The notes below the pieces were generated by a model that saw only the letters and a program-made list of their open reading frames with translations, was not told where the DNA came from and did no database searches. From Armatimonadota bacterium (GTDB lineage: Bacteria; Cloacimonadota; Cloacimonadia; Cloacimonadales; TCS61): a stretch of DNA of 12,965 nucleotides. The position numbers were made by a program, and so were the translations under genes. The DNA is taken from NCBI GenBank assembly GCA_030612605.1, contig JAUWNO010000020.1, positions 1-12,965 on the forward strand, read 5' to 3'. Within the stretch, counting starts at the first letter, position 1; every line of letters begins with the position of its first letter. This document shows positions 1-6,592 of the stretch, piece after piece.

Positions 1-1
1 A

Positions 2-1153
2 GTTGCTTCCCGCAATACTGTTAAAAAAGTCGGTGTTCCAATTATTCCCGGAATGGAGATGACTTGCACGGATTTGAACAAATTCAAACAAGCTGCCAAA
101 GAAGTCGGTTATCCTGTGATGGTCAAAGCTTCTATGGGTGGTGGTGGCAAAGGAATGCGTGTTGTTTACGATGAAAAGGATCTTGAAAAGAGCATTGCAA
201 TTAGTCAAAGGGAAGCGCTAAGTTCTTTTGGTGACGATTCCATTTATCTGGAAAAATACATCGAGGAACCACGTCACATCGAATTCCAGGTATTACGGGA
301 TAAATATGGAAATTGCATTCATCTTTTTGAGCGTGAATGTTCTATCCAAAGAAGACATCAAAAAATTATCGAGGAAACTCCTTCTCCTGCTCTTAATAAC
401 AATCTGCGTACGAAAATGGGTGAAGCAGCTAAAAAAGTTATTGAAGCCTCCGATTATACAACTGCCGGTACTGTTGAATTCCTCCTGGATAAAAATAAAA
501 AGTTCTATTTCCTGGAAGTGAATGCGCGAATCCAGGTTGAACATCCTATCACGGAAATGGTTACTGGAGTTGACCTAGTTAGACAGCAGATATTGATCGC
601 AGCAGGTGAGAAGTTAACATTAAGGCAGGAGCATATTAAACAAAGTGGTCATGCTATTGAAACCAGGATTTATGCTGAAGACCCTGATAATAATTTTGTT
701 CCCTCTCCAGGGAAAATCCTGTTCCTATCCGAACCAAACGGACCCGGAATAAGGGTAGATTCAGGCATCTATCAAGGTTGTAACATCCCTCCTCACTACG
801 ATCCGATTCTTTCCAAATTAATTGTCTGGTCTGAAAACAGAGAAATGACAATAAAGAGGATCCTGGAAACCTTAAAAGAATACATAATTCTAGGAATCAA
901 AACCAATATTGGTTATTTGAGCAGGATTATAAATAGTAAAAATTTTATCAAAGGAAATTTTGATACGCATTTTATCAATAATAATGAAGAGATTTTACTT
1001 CCTCAACACAATAATTTAGACTTTGCCCTGATTGCATCAGTTCTTAATAAAAAATATGGTATTAATAAAAGACCGGTTAGTCAATTTACTCAATATCCTC
1101 AAAAGACAACTCCCTGGCAGGAATTGGGAAAATGGGAAATCTGTAATCATTGA
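2..1153 (+). CDS. accC: Biotin carboxylase subunit of a biotin-dependent acyl-CoA carboxylase (5' partial)
   Basis: It carboxylates the biotin of the carrier protein using ATP and bicarbonate, in the cytoplasm. The frame is open from base 2, so the visible ATG codons at 53 and 59 are internal. The first visible residues, VASRNTVKKVGVPIIPG, match the family about 115 residues in, so the true start lies upstream. In order I see the ATP-grasp glycine loop (VKASMGGGGKGMR), the ERECSIQRRHQK segment, and the catalytic signature EVNARIQVEHPITE, then the C-terminal biotin carboxylase domain (HYDPILSKLIVW). A tail of about 50 residues beyond the usual AccC end resembles the propionyl-/methylcrotonyl-CoA carboxylase alpha type. 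The next gene encodes the carrier, so this is a split alpha subunit. The acyl-CoA substrate cannot be read from this subunit; plain acetyl-CoA carboxylase remains possible. The last His codon and stop (cat tga) lie inside an intergenic repeat arm. Confidence 0.93.
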   Translation, partial: VASRNTVKKVGVPIIPGMEMTCTDLNKFKQAAKEVGYPVMVKASMGGGGKGMRVVYDEKDLEKSIAISQREALSSFGDDSIYLEKYIEEPRHIEFQVLRDKYGNCIHLFERECSIQRRHQKIIEETPSPALNNNLRTKMGEAAKKVIEASDYTTAGTVEFLLDKNKKFYFLEVNARIQVEHPITEMVTGVDLVRQQILIAAGEKLTLRQEHIKQSGHAIETRIYAEDPDNNFVPSPGKILFLSEPNGPGIRVDSGIYQGCNIPPHYDPILSKLIVWSENREMTIKRILETLKEYIILGIKTNIGYLSRIINSKNFIKGNFDTHFINNNEEILLPQHNNLDFALIASVLNKKYGINKRPVSQFTQYPQKTTPWQELGKWEICNH

Positions 1154-1303
1154 TGTAAACAGATAAATAATTTATTAAGATAGACTGAAGAAATTGAGGG
1201 AAAAATTTATTGATGAAAACAGATGTATTTTGATGTAAACTGATAAATAAACTTTTCAAAATAACATCTGTTTCCATCTATTTCAATCTGTTTACATCAA
1301 TGA
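1147..1303. repeat. Head-to-head intergenic repeat with 10-bp period
   Basis: Bases 1147-1164 (tcattgatgtaaacagat) are the exact reverse complement of 1286-1303, an 18-bp perfect inverted repeat. An inner pair, 1212-1226 and 1264-1278, matches at 14 of 15. The arms are tandem decamers: tgatgaaaac, agatgtattt, tgatgtaaac and tgataaataa at 1211-1250, and catctgtttc, catctatttc, aatctgttta and catcaatgat at 1265-1304. The left arm includes the stop codon of the biotin carboxylase, and the right arm ends just before the ribosome binding site of the carrier gene. In RNA it could fold into a long hairpin between the two genes. Confidence 0.85.
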
Positions 1304-1320
1304 TTAAGAAAGGATAAAAT

Positions 1321-1812
1321 ATGGAATATAAATTTAATTTTTTAGAAAAAACGCATAAGATCGATCTGGAAAAATCAGATGCTCTTTTCAAAGTTATTAT
1401 AGATGATAAAAAGGAATATTATATTTCAGATGTCGAAGTTGAACCTAATCTGATCTCCTTCAAAGCTGACGATAAACTCTATAATATCTATTGTTTTTCT
1501 GATAAAGATAAAACTCATCTTTCAATCGATGGTGAAAATTATATCCTGGAATTTGAAAAAGATATTTCCACAAAATCCAAATCCGGAAAACAACAAAAAG
1601 GAAACAGTGTCTCTTCTCCAATGCCGGGATTGTTAGTTAAAGTCCCTGTTTCAGTGGGTGATGAAGTCAAATCTGGCGATACTCTGGCAATTGTGGAAGC
1701 AATGAAGATGCAGAATGAACTTCCTTCTCCCAGAGACGGGATCATCAAAAAAATCAATGGAAAAGAAGGAGAACAGGTTGACGCTTTGCAGGTAATCGTA
1801 GAATTGGAATAA
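1321..1812 (+). CDS. Biotin carboxyl carrier subunit (BT-BCCP type)
   Basis: This 163-residue protein carries the biotin that shuttles carboxyl groups from the biotin carboxylase to a carboxyltransferase. Residues 1-80 are strand-rich and resemble the BT linker domain of propionyl-/methylcrotonyl-CoA carboxylase alpha subunits. A Lys/Ser-rich linker at about 80-95 follows, then a biotinyl/lipoyl domain at about 96-163. The biotinylation motif EAMKMQ places the acceptor lysine at residue 129, preceded by the usual SPMPG start of the domain. The start is supported by aaagga, six bases upstream. With the preceding gene it reconstitutes a full alpha subunit cut into two genes. No carboxyltransferase gene is visible, so the substrate is open; the downstream beta-oxidation-type genes favour an acyl-CoA carboxylase rather than a lipid-synthesis enzyme (inference). 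Confidence 0.93.
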   Translation: MEYKFNFLEKTHKIDLEKSDALFKVIIDDKKEYYISDVEVEPNLISFKADDKLYNIYCFSDKDKTHLSIDGENYILEFEKDISTKSKSGKQQKGNSVSSPMPGLLVKVPVSVGDEVKSGDTLAIVEAMKMQNELPSPRDGIIKKINGKEGEQVDALQVIVELE

Positions 1813-1832
1813 AAAATAAATAGGGGGTTATG

Positions 1833-2189
1833 ATGGGATTAACAAGAATTACAGCAAAAGTCGGAAAAGGAAAAAAGTCTCAAGAAGTTGATTTGCTTGT
1901 TGATAGTGGAGCTACATATTCTCTTCTTCCGGAAAATGTTTGGAAGGAACTTAAATTAAAACCTTTTCGAACAATGAAATTCTCTCTTGCTGACGGAACA
2001 ACAATTGAACGGGATATATCAGAAACACGTTTTGAATATAAAGGACTTTTTGGAACAACTCAAGTTATTCTTGGAAAGGGAAATGATGAAGCATTACTTG
2101 GAGCATTTACACTTGAAGCTCTGGGTTTGATATTGAATCCATTCACTCGAGAGCTTGTTCCAATGAAAATGATGTTAGAGAAACTATAA
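1833..2189 (+). CDS. Retropepsin-like (clan AA) aspartic protease
   Basis: A 118-residue single-domain protein resembling the prokaryotic clan AA aspartic proteases of the AF_0612 type (TIGR03698, from memory). The catalytic signature LLVDSGATYSLLP is at about residues 21-33, with the aspartate in D-S-G-A near residue 24. The family hallmarks FSLADGTTIERD and LLGAFTLEALGL follow, the latter the hydrophobic-Gly motif that closes the retropepsin fold. Such proteins act as dimers; their physiological substrates are mostly unknown. An ATG at 1830 is in frame, but aggggg (1822-1827) is only 2 bases before it and 5 before the ATG at 1833. MGLTRI also matches the usual start of the family, so I chose 1833. 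It lies 20 bases after the carrier gene and 48 before the hydratase, so it is probably co-transcribed. Its role in the cluster is unknown. Confidence 0.85.
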   Translation: MGLTRITAKVGKGKKSQEVDLLVDSGATYSLLPENVWKELKLKPFRTMKFSLADGTTIERDISETRFEYKGLFGTTQVILGKGNDEALLGAFTLEALGLILNPFTRELVPMKMMLEKL

Positions 2190-2237
2190 CAATGAAATTA
2201 GAAAGTAAAGCGTAATATTGAATAAACGGAGGAAAAT

Positions 2238-3014
2238 ATGGATTATAAATATCTAATTGTCGAACAAAAAGAAAAGATCGGTTACATTAAATTCAACCGA
2301 CCTGAAGTTCTCAATGCAGTAAATATTGAGATAGTTCTGGAAGTAGAAAAAGCATTGTTGGAATTTAATAATAATAAAGAAATTCTGGTTGTTCTTTTGA
2401 CAGGGGAAGGAAAGGCTTTCGTTGCCGGTTCGGATATTTCCAGGCTTGCAAAGATGAATTCTCTCGAAGCTCGTGAATACAGCCAGATCGGTCAGCGAGT
2501 TCTGACTTTTATGGAAAACATGGAAAAACCGGTTATTGCTGCTGTGAATGGTTTTGCTCTCGGTTCGGGATGTGAAATTGCAATGGCTTGTGATATCAGG
2601 ATCGCTTCTGAAAAAGCAAAATTCGGTCAACCGGAAGTTAAGCTGGGAATTATTCCCGGTCACGCTGGTTCGCAAAGACTTCCTAGATTGGTTGGGATTG
2701 GAAAAGCGAAAGAACTTATTTTTACCGGTGACATCATCGATGCCAATGAAGCTTTGAGGATCGGTCTGGTTAATAAAGTTACAACCCCAGAATCTCTTAT
2801 GGAAGAAGCAGAAAATATTGCTAATAAAATCATTGCAAATGGACCTACAGCGGTTCGTGTTGCAAAAACCGTGATAAATCGAGGAATAGATTCCAACCTG
2901 ACAACAGCAAATTCCTATGAAATGGAAGCCTTCAGTATGCTATTCTCAACCGACGAAGCAAAAGAAGGAATGAAGGCATTTATGGAAAAAAGAAAACCAA
3001 ATTGGAGTCATTGA
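2238..3014 (+). CDS. Enoyl-CoA hydratase (crotonase family)
   Basis: It hydrates trans-2-enoyl-CoA to 3-hydroxyacyl-CoA in the cytoplasm. At 258 residues the length is normal for a bacterial hydratase. The first oxyanion-hole segment is KAFVAGSDI (59-67). The second region, NGFALGSGCEIAMACD, carries glutamate 113, and FGQPEVKLGIIPG carries glutamate 133. These correspond to the two catalytic glutamates (Glu144 and Glu164 in the rat enzyme), so hydratase activity is expected rather than a variant crotonase reaction. A strong ggagga lies 4 bases before the start. It precedes the dehydrogenase and thiolase, giving the order of beta-oxidation steps. Methylglutaconyl-CoA hydratase is an alternative, given the carboxylase next door; the sequence alone does not decide. 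The last codon and stop (cat tga) fall inside a 40-bp repeat unit. Confidence 0.93.
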   Translation: MDYKYLIVEQKEKIGYIKFNRPEVLNAVNIEIVLEVEKALLEFNNNKEILVVLLTGEGKAFVAGSDISRLAKMNSLEAREYSQIGQRVLTFMENMEKPVIAAVNGFALGSGCEIAMACDIRIASEKAKFGQPEVKLGIIPGHAGSQRLPRLVGIGKAKELIFTGDIIDANEALRIGLVNKVTTPESLMEEAENIANKIIANGPTAVRVAKTVINRGIDSNLTTANSYEMEAFSMLFSTDEAKEGMKAFMEKRKPNWSH

Positions 3015-3047
3015 TTAAGACTGATGAATTTGATTTAAACTGATAAA
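3008..3047 (+). repeat. 40-bp direct repeat, copy 1
   Basis: This is identical over 40 bases to 3112-3151. It begins tcattgattaagactgatg and contains tgat at 3012, 3022, 3031 and 3041, spaced 10, 9 and 10. It starts inside the last codons of the hydratase gene and includes its stop codon. Confidence 0.95.
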
Positions 3048-3331
3048 CTTAAAAAATGAATAAAATAATCATTGAGTCAGACAGAAAAAAATGAGTTAAA
3101 TAGAAAAAATATCATTGATTAAGACTGATGAATTTGATTTAAACTGATAAATTAATGACTGATCTAATTCTTAATCTGTTTACATCAATGACTTCAGCTT
3201 ACATTAATGAAAATAAATTAATGAAATAAATAGAGAAAAATTGAGTTATACTGAAAATATTAGTGAATTTAGACTTTAAAATCAGTCTTCATCAATAAAT
3301 TCAGTTTACATCAATGAAAAAAGGAGAAGAA
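3015..3331. repeat. Repeat-filled spacer between hydratase and dehydrogenase
   Basis: These 317 bases carry no gene I can support. Left arms are the two 40-bp units. Right arms in inverted orientation are at 3173-3191 (aatctgtttacatcaatga, identical to 1285-1303) and about 3280-3317, which contains atcagtcttcatcaat and cagtttacatcaatga. A segment at 3217-3237 recurs at 7106-7126 with 19 of 21 matches. As at 1147-1303, the arms run from the upstream stop codon to the next ribosome binding site. I see no clear promoter or terminator. Confidence 0.8.
3112..3151 (+). repeat. 40-bp direct repeat, copy 2
   Basis: Second perfect copy of 3008-3047, 104 bases downstream. Between the copies lies AT-rich sequence with no coding signal. 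Confidence 0.95.
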
Positions 3332-4669
3332 ATGAATTTAGACGAAAGATTACAAAATGTAACAATTATCGGAGCAGCGGGAAAAATGGGTAGCGGAATT
3401 GCTGTTCTCGTTGCACAGGAAATGTCCAAACTAAAGCTAAAACAGGAGAATAAAGGTAAGATTTACAGGTTGAATCTTGTCGATATTACCGAGGAAGCTT
3501 TAGATGGACTTCGCAGCTATTTGAGAGTTCAACTTGTCAAAGCTGCAGAAAAATCAACTGTTCTTTTAAGGCAGATTTATGCGGACAGGAAAGATTTGAT
3601 CGAGAATGGAGAAATTATCAATGCATTTGTCGATGATACTTATGCACTCTTAAATTTCACAACCGACTATAATATTGCTAAGGATTCACATTTGGTTTTT
3701 GAAGCAATATTTGAAAATGAAGAAATTAAGATCAAAGTACTGAAAAGTTTAAAGGAAATTTGTTTACCTGATGCTTTATTCCTAACAAATACATCCAGTA
3801 TCCCGATTTCCTTTCTCGATGAAAAAGCCGGACTCGGTGGAAGAATAGTTGGTTATCATTTCTATAATCCACCAGTAATTCAGAAATTGGTAGAAATCAT
3901 TTATGCTGATAACACGACTGAAGAATTGAAAGAAATCGGTCTGGAATTTGGAAAGAGACTTCGCAAAAAGTTAGTTCCGGCAGCAGATATTTCCGGTTTT
4001 ATCGGGAACGGACATTTCAGCAGAGACGGTCTTTATGCTCTGAACAAAGTTGAAGAACTCAAAGATGAATATGGTTATCACGGTGCTCTTTATATTATGA
4101 ATAAAGTATCACAGGATTTTCTGGTTCGTCCTATGGGAATCTTTCAGCTTATCGATTATGTTGGACTCGATGTTTTCCAATCACTGTTGAGAGTTATGAA
4201 AACACATCTTAAACTAGAGCACCTGAATAGCGACTTACTGAATAAATTTATGGATAAGAAAATCGCTGGTGGACAGAATCCGAATGGTTCACAAAAAGAC
4301 GGATTCATCAAATATGAGAAGAATCGTCCTGCCGGAGTTTATAACATCGAGGAAGGAAAATATCGAATGTTCGATGAAGATTGGAGAGCAGGAATTGACA
4401 AAAAGCTTAATCCAACCAATGAGAAATTTGCACCATGGCGAGCACTTTTGATGGATGGAAAAAAAATGGAAAAACTTGGAACTCATTTCAATAACCTGAA
4501 AGGAATGAATACTTACGGCTCGGAATTAGCTCTCGACTTTCTGAAAACAACCAAAGATATTGGTGAAAACCTGGTTAAAGATGGAGTAGCAAATTCCGAA
4601 AAAGAAGTGAATGAAGTATTAATGAACGGATTCTTCTGGCTTTATGGTCCTATCCATAATTTCATTTGA
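3332..4669 (+). CDS. 3-hydroxyacyl-CoA dehydrogenase, long form
   Basis: It oxidises (S)-3-hydroxyacyl-CoA to 3-ketoacyl-CoA with NAD. From this start the protein has 445 residues. The Rossmann loop is IIGAAGKMGSGIA (12-24). The catalytic set is Ser155 in TNTSS, His176 in GYHFYNP, Glu188 in KLVEII and Asn226 in GFIGN; their spacings (21, 12, 38) equal those of Ser137/His158/Glu170/Asn208 in the human enzyme, so it should be active. It is about 160 residues longer than a typical 282-residue 3-hydroxybutyryl-CoA dehydrogenase; the C-terminal half retains 3HCDH-like stretches (RPMGIFQLIDYVGLDV, GFIKYEKNRPAG) plus extra helices. The in-frame ATG at 3314 lies in a repeat arm, and aaggag (3320-3325) falls after it but correctly before 3332. 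The gene stands between hydratase and thiolase, the expected pathway order. Confidence 0.92.
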   Translation: MNLDERLQNVTIIGAAGKMGSGIAVLVAQEMSKLKLKQENKGKIYRLNLVDITEEALDGLRSYLRVQLVKAAEKSTVLLRQIYADRKDLIENGEIINAFVDDTYALLNFTTDYNIAKDSHLVFEAIFENEEIKIKVLKSLKEICLPDALFLTNTSSIPISFLDEKAGLGGRIVGYHFYNPPVIQKLVEIIYADNTTEELKEIGLEFGKRLRKKLVPAADISGFIGNGHFSRDGLYALNKVEELKDEYGYHGALYIMNKVSQDFLVRPMGIFQLIDYVGLDVFQSLLRVMKTHLKLEHLNSDLLNKFMDKKIAGGQNPNGSQKDGFIKYEKNRPAGVYNIEEGKYRMFDEDWRAGIDKKLNPTNEKFAPWRALLMDGKKMEKLGTHFNNLKGMNTYGSELALDFLKTTKDIGENLVKDGVANSEKEVNEVLMNGFFWLYGPIHNFI

Positions 4670-4842
4670 TTTCCCACGAAAAAAGCGAAAAAAACGAAAA
4701 GGAAATTCAATGTCCAAAATAAGAATATGATCGAATTATCATAAACAAAAAATGAAAATAAATATTGATTTGTGTTTTAATTTAAAATAATCAATTTTCG
4801 CGTTATTTAGTGTATTTCGCGAGAAACAAAAAAGGAGATAGC
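4670..4842. promoter_or_regulatory. Spacer before thiolase with repeat arms and palindromes
   Basis: The left part (4675-4700) has cgaa at 4677, 4686 and 4695, a 9-base period. The right part (4795-4822) has tttcgcg and ttcgcg about 20 bases apart, roughly complementary to the left part. Between them are two dyads: tatgat/atcata at 4726-4731 and 4738-4743, and attgatt/aatcaat at 4764-4770 and 4789-4795. Either dyad could be a regulator site for the thiolase gene, but I cannot name a regulator or place a convincing -10/-35 pair. The GTG at 4810 opens the thiolase frame but has no ribosome binding site. Confidence 0.4.
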
Positions 4843-6093
4843 ATGACATATTTTAGAAAAAAAATCTATGCAACAGCAGGTTTTAATACGGTTGCACTGG
4901 GAACTGGAAGAAAAGAATTCCATCCCAAAAAACCCCGACCCGGAATCGAACACTACATAAAAGAAGCAGGTATGGGTTCAATTAATCAGATTCAAAACCC
5001 GGAAAATATTGATGAAGGTGTAATCGGAAATTTTATGGCAGCACGATTCTGCAATCAGGGCAACCTTGGTGGTTTTTTCCCCATGGTCCATCCAACATTC
5101 CAGTATAAACCATGCATAAGAGTAGAAGGTGCATGTGATTCCGGTGGATTAGCTCTTGTTACAGCTATCAAAACAATCCTCGCAGACATGGCTGATGTGG
5201 TTATGTGCATCGGCGTTGAAGTTCAAAATTCAGTAAAAGCAATTTACGGAGCAGATTATCTGGCAGGTGCCGGCTGGTTTTCTGGAGAACGAAAAGAAGG
5301 ACATGCCTATTTCTTCCCGGATCAATTTTCCCAACGTGCAGGTGCTTGTTATGAGAAATTTGGTAATGAAAAAATGAGAGCAGGTATGGCTCAATGGTAT
5401 GTTAATGCCATTGAAAATGCACGCAAAAATCCTGATGCACAAGAATATCACAACAAAAATTCCGACCTTTTAGCAACCGGAATGACATCACCAAATCCGA
5501 AAGCTTTCTGTGAACACATTAATGTATTTGATTGCTCAAAAGTCTCCGATGGTGGCTCAGCTTTGATATTCGCATCTGAAGAAGGACTTAAAAAAATTGG
5601 CGTGGAATTAAAAGATGCTGTTGAAATGATTTCTTTTGCCCAGGTTCAGGATAATCTTACCACTCCCCCACCCGACCTTACAAAACTTTCTACCTGTGCA
5701 GTTGCTGCTAAACGAGCTTATGATCGAGCAGAAATCAAACCTTCTGATTTGAGTGTGTTGGATGTGCATGATTGCTTCACTATCGCAGGATTATTGGCAG
5801 TTGAAGCTGCTGGAGTTGCTGGTTATGGTGAAGGTGCAGATTTCGTTATAGATGGAAACACAAAATCTTATGGAATAATTCCCACAAATACAACAGGTGG
5901 TCTGGTTGGATATGGACATCCCACTGGAGCCAGTGGTGTACGACAGGCAGTAGATGTTGTAAAACAATTATCAGGAAAAGCCGGTGACTGCCAGGTAAAA
6001 ATAAGCCCTGATAAACCTTTTGGAATGATGTCCAGTATGGGTGGAAATGATATAACTGTTGTAGCTATGGTATTCAGTATAAGTTCTGCATAA
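4843..6093 (+). CDS. Thiolase, SCP2-type (acetyl-CoA C-acyltransferase family)
   Basis: It is expected to cleave 3-ketoacyl-CoA with CoA, or condense two acyl-CoAs. The 416-residue protein has the nucleophilic cysteine at residue 98 in VEGACDSGGLAL, His309 in DVHDCF and His359 in GYGHPTGASG. The HDCF and GHPxGASG pair is typical of the SCP2/SCP-x thiolase branch. The classical C-terminal CxGGG cysteine is replaced by SSMGGND, as is usual for that branch. The start at 4843 has aaaggagat five bases upstream, while the in-frame GTG at 4810 lies in a repeat and has none. It completes the hydratase-dehydrogenase-thiolase series. The C-terminus reads TVVAMVFSISSA; degenerate copies of this 3' end recur downstream with tails SK, KKK and RKE, suggesting the present tail SISSA was acquired when DNA inserted here (inference). 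Confidence 0.9.
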   Translation: MTYFRKKIYATAGFNTVALGTGRKEFHPKKPRPGIEHYIKEAGMGSINQIQNPENIDEGVIGNFMAARFCNQGNLGGFFPMVHPTFQYKPCIRVEGACDSGGLALVTAIKTILADMADVVMCIGVEVQNSVKAIYGADYLAGAGWFSGERKEGHAYFFPDQFSQRAGACYEKFGNEKMRAGMAQWYVNAIENARKNPDAQEYHNKNSDLLATGMTSPNPKAFCEHINVFDCSKVSDGGSALIFASEEGLKKIGVELKDAVEMISFAQVQDNLTTPPPDLTKLSTCAVAAKRAYDRAEIKPSDLSVLDVHDCFTIAGLLAVEAAGVAGYGEGADFVIDGNTKSYGIIPTNTTGGLVGYGHPTGASGVRQAVDVVKQLSGKAGDCQVKISPDKPFGMMSSMGGNDITVVAMVFSISSA

Positions 6094-6140
6094 TTGGGTG
6101 TTTTTGAGAATAATGAGGAAAAATCAGAAAATCCAATTAT

Positions 6141-6259
6141 TCAACTCATCCCCTAACCCCTTCTCTTGCAAAGAGAAGGGGAAAACGAAGTCATCCCTCT
6201 TTTTGAAGAGAGGGACCGACCTGTCGGGGCGTAGCTTTGGCGAAGACCGAGGGTGAGTT
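6141..6259. repeat. Palindromic intergenic element with multiple hairpins
   Basis: The ends are inverted: aactcatccc (6143-6152) against gggtgagtt (6251-6259), with a one-base bulge. Inside are an 11-bp perfect hairpin (6157-6167 with 6171-6181, loop gca), a 6-bp hairpin (6195-6200 with 6209-6214) and a short hairpin (ccgac at 6216-6220 with gtcgg at 6223-6227). Bases 6230-6245 read cgtagctttggcgaag. The GC-rich composition stands out from the surroundings. I recall similar ccccttctct-type hairpin repeats between genes in other bacterial genomes, but cannot verify that here. It encodes nothing evident and may act as a transcript-end or stability structure after the thiolase gene. Confidence 0.8.
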
Positions 6260-6283
6260 AGAAATTGAATTCTACAGAATCCT

Positions 6284-6302
6284 TATGGTATTCAGTAAGT
6301 AA
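6284..6302 (+). repeat. Thiolase 3'-end copy (copy 2, short)
   Basis: Bases 6284-6297 (tatggtattcagta) are identical to 6066-6079 in the thiolase gene. In the homologous frame it reads MVFSK then stop. Homology does not extend clearly upstream, so this is the weakest of the copies. It marks the left edge of the RHH/PIN pair. Confidence 0.6.
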
Positions 6303-6305
6303 GGA

Positions 6306-6377
6306 ATGATGAAAAAGAAAAAGATTGCCAAATTAATACCTTCGCATTACATTGTAATACGTGGAGGTGAAAAATGA
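6306..6377 (+). other. Possible 23-codon leader ORF before the antitoxin
   Basis: The frame encodes MMKKKKIAKLIPSHYIVIRG followed by GEK and a stop. It has aagga just upstream and its stop overlaps the antitoxin start as atga. It spans the candidate promoter and operator, which argues against it being translated from that same promoter. I recognise no family. It may be a coupled leader, a remnant, or chance. Confidence 0.25.
6325..6361 (+). promoter_or_regulatory. Candidate promoter and autoregulatory operator of the RHH/PIN pair
   Basis: A -35 candidate ttgcca (6325-6330) and a -10 candidate tacatt (6348-6353) are 17 bases apart. The -10 is covered by a near-perfect 19-bp palindrome at 6343-6361, cgcattacattgtaatacg (one mismatched pair; core attaca-t-tgtaat), directly before the ribosome binding site ggagg. 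RHH antitoxins normally bind such dyads and repress their own operon, so the layout fits autoregulation. The palindrome is seen; its function is inferred. Confidence 0.55.
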
Positions 6378-6592
6378 ATCAAGCTATAACCATAAGAATT
6401 CCTGAAGAGATAAAAAAAGAACTTCGGGAGATAAGCAAAATTGAGCAAAAACCTGTAAGCGATCTGGTCAGAGAATCTCTGCGAAAATTTATTGCTATTC
6501 ATCGTTTTAGAAAACTCAGAAATATTACCTTACCATTTGCTGAAGCTCAAGGAATTCTTACAGATGAGGATGTTTTCAAAGAAATTTCATGA
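6374..6592 (+). CDS. Ribbon-helix-helix antitoxin
   Basis: This 72-residue protein has an N-terminal beta strand (AITIRIP, 4-10), then two helices (EEIKKELREISKIEQ and VSDLVRESLRKFIAIH) forming a CopG/MetJ-type DNA-binding domain at 1-45. The C-terminal tail (residues 46-72), with PFAEAQGILTDEDVFKEIS, resembles the toxin-wrapping tails of antitoxins paired with PIN toxins. It should neutralise the downstream toxin and repress the operon through the palindrome just upstream. The ribosome binding site ggagg (6363-6367) is well placed. The gene overlaps the toxin gene by four bases (atga), so the two are translationally coupled. The pair sits between two copies of the thiolase 3' end. Confidence 0.88.
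   Translation: MNQAITIRIPEEIKKELREISKIEQKPVSDLVRESLRKFIAIHRFRKLRNITLPFAEAQGILTDEDVFKEIS

Noticed and set aside
2253..2675. 140-codon open frame on the minus strand
   Set aside because: It is a shadow of the well-supported hydratase gene, with Cys/Phe/Asn-rich composition and no motif.
3008..3317. CRISPR array
   Set aside because: Only two identical 40-bp units are present, with no regular spacers and no cas genes; the other units are degenerate and inverted.
3314..3331. ATG start for the dehydrogenase at 3314
   Set aside because: The ATG belongs to a repeat arm (catcaatga) and the ribosome binding site aaggag lies after it.
4810..4842. GTG start for the thiolase at 4810
   Set aside because: There is no ribosome binding site and it lies within repeat sequence; the ATG at 4843 has aaaggagat.
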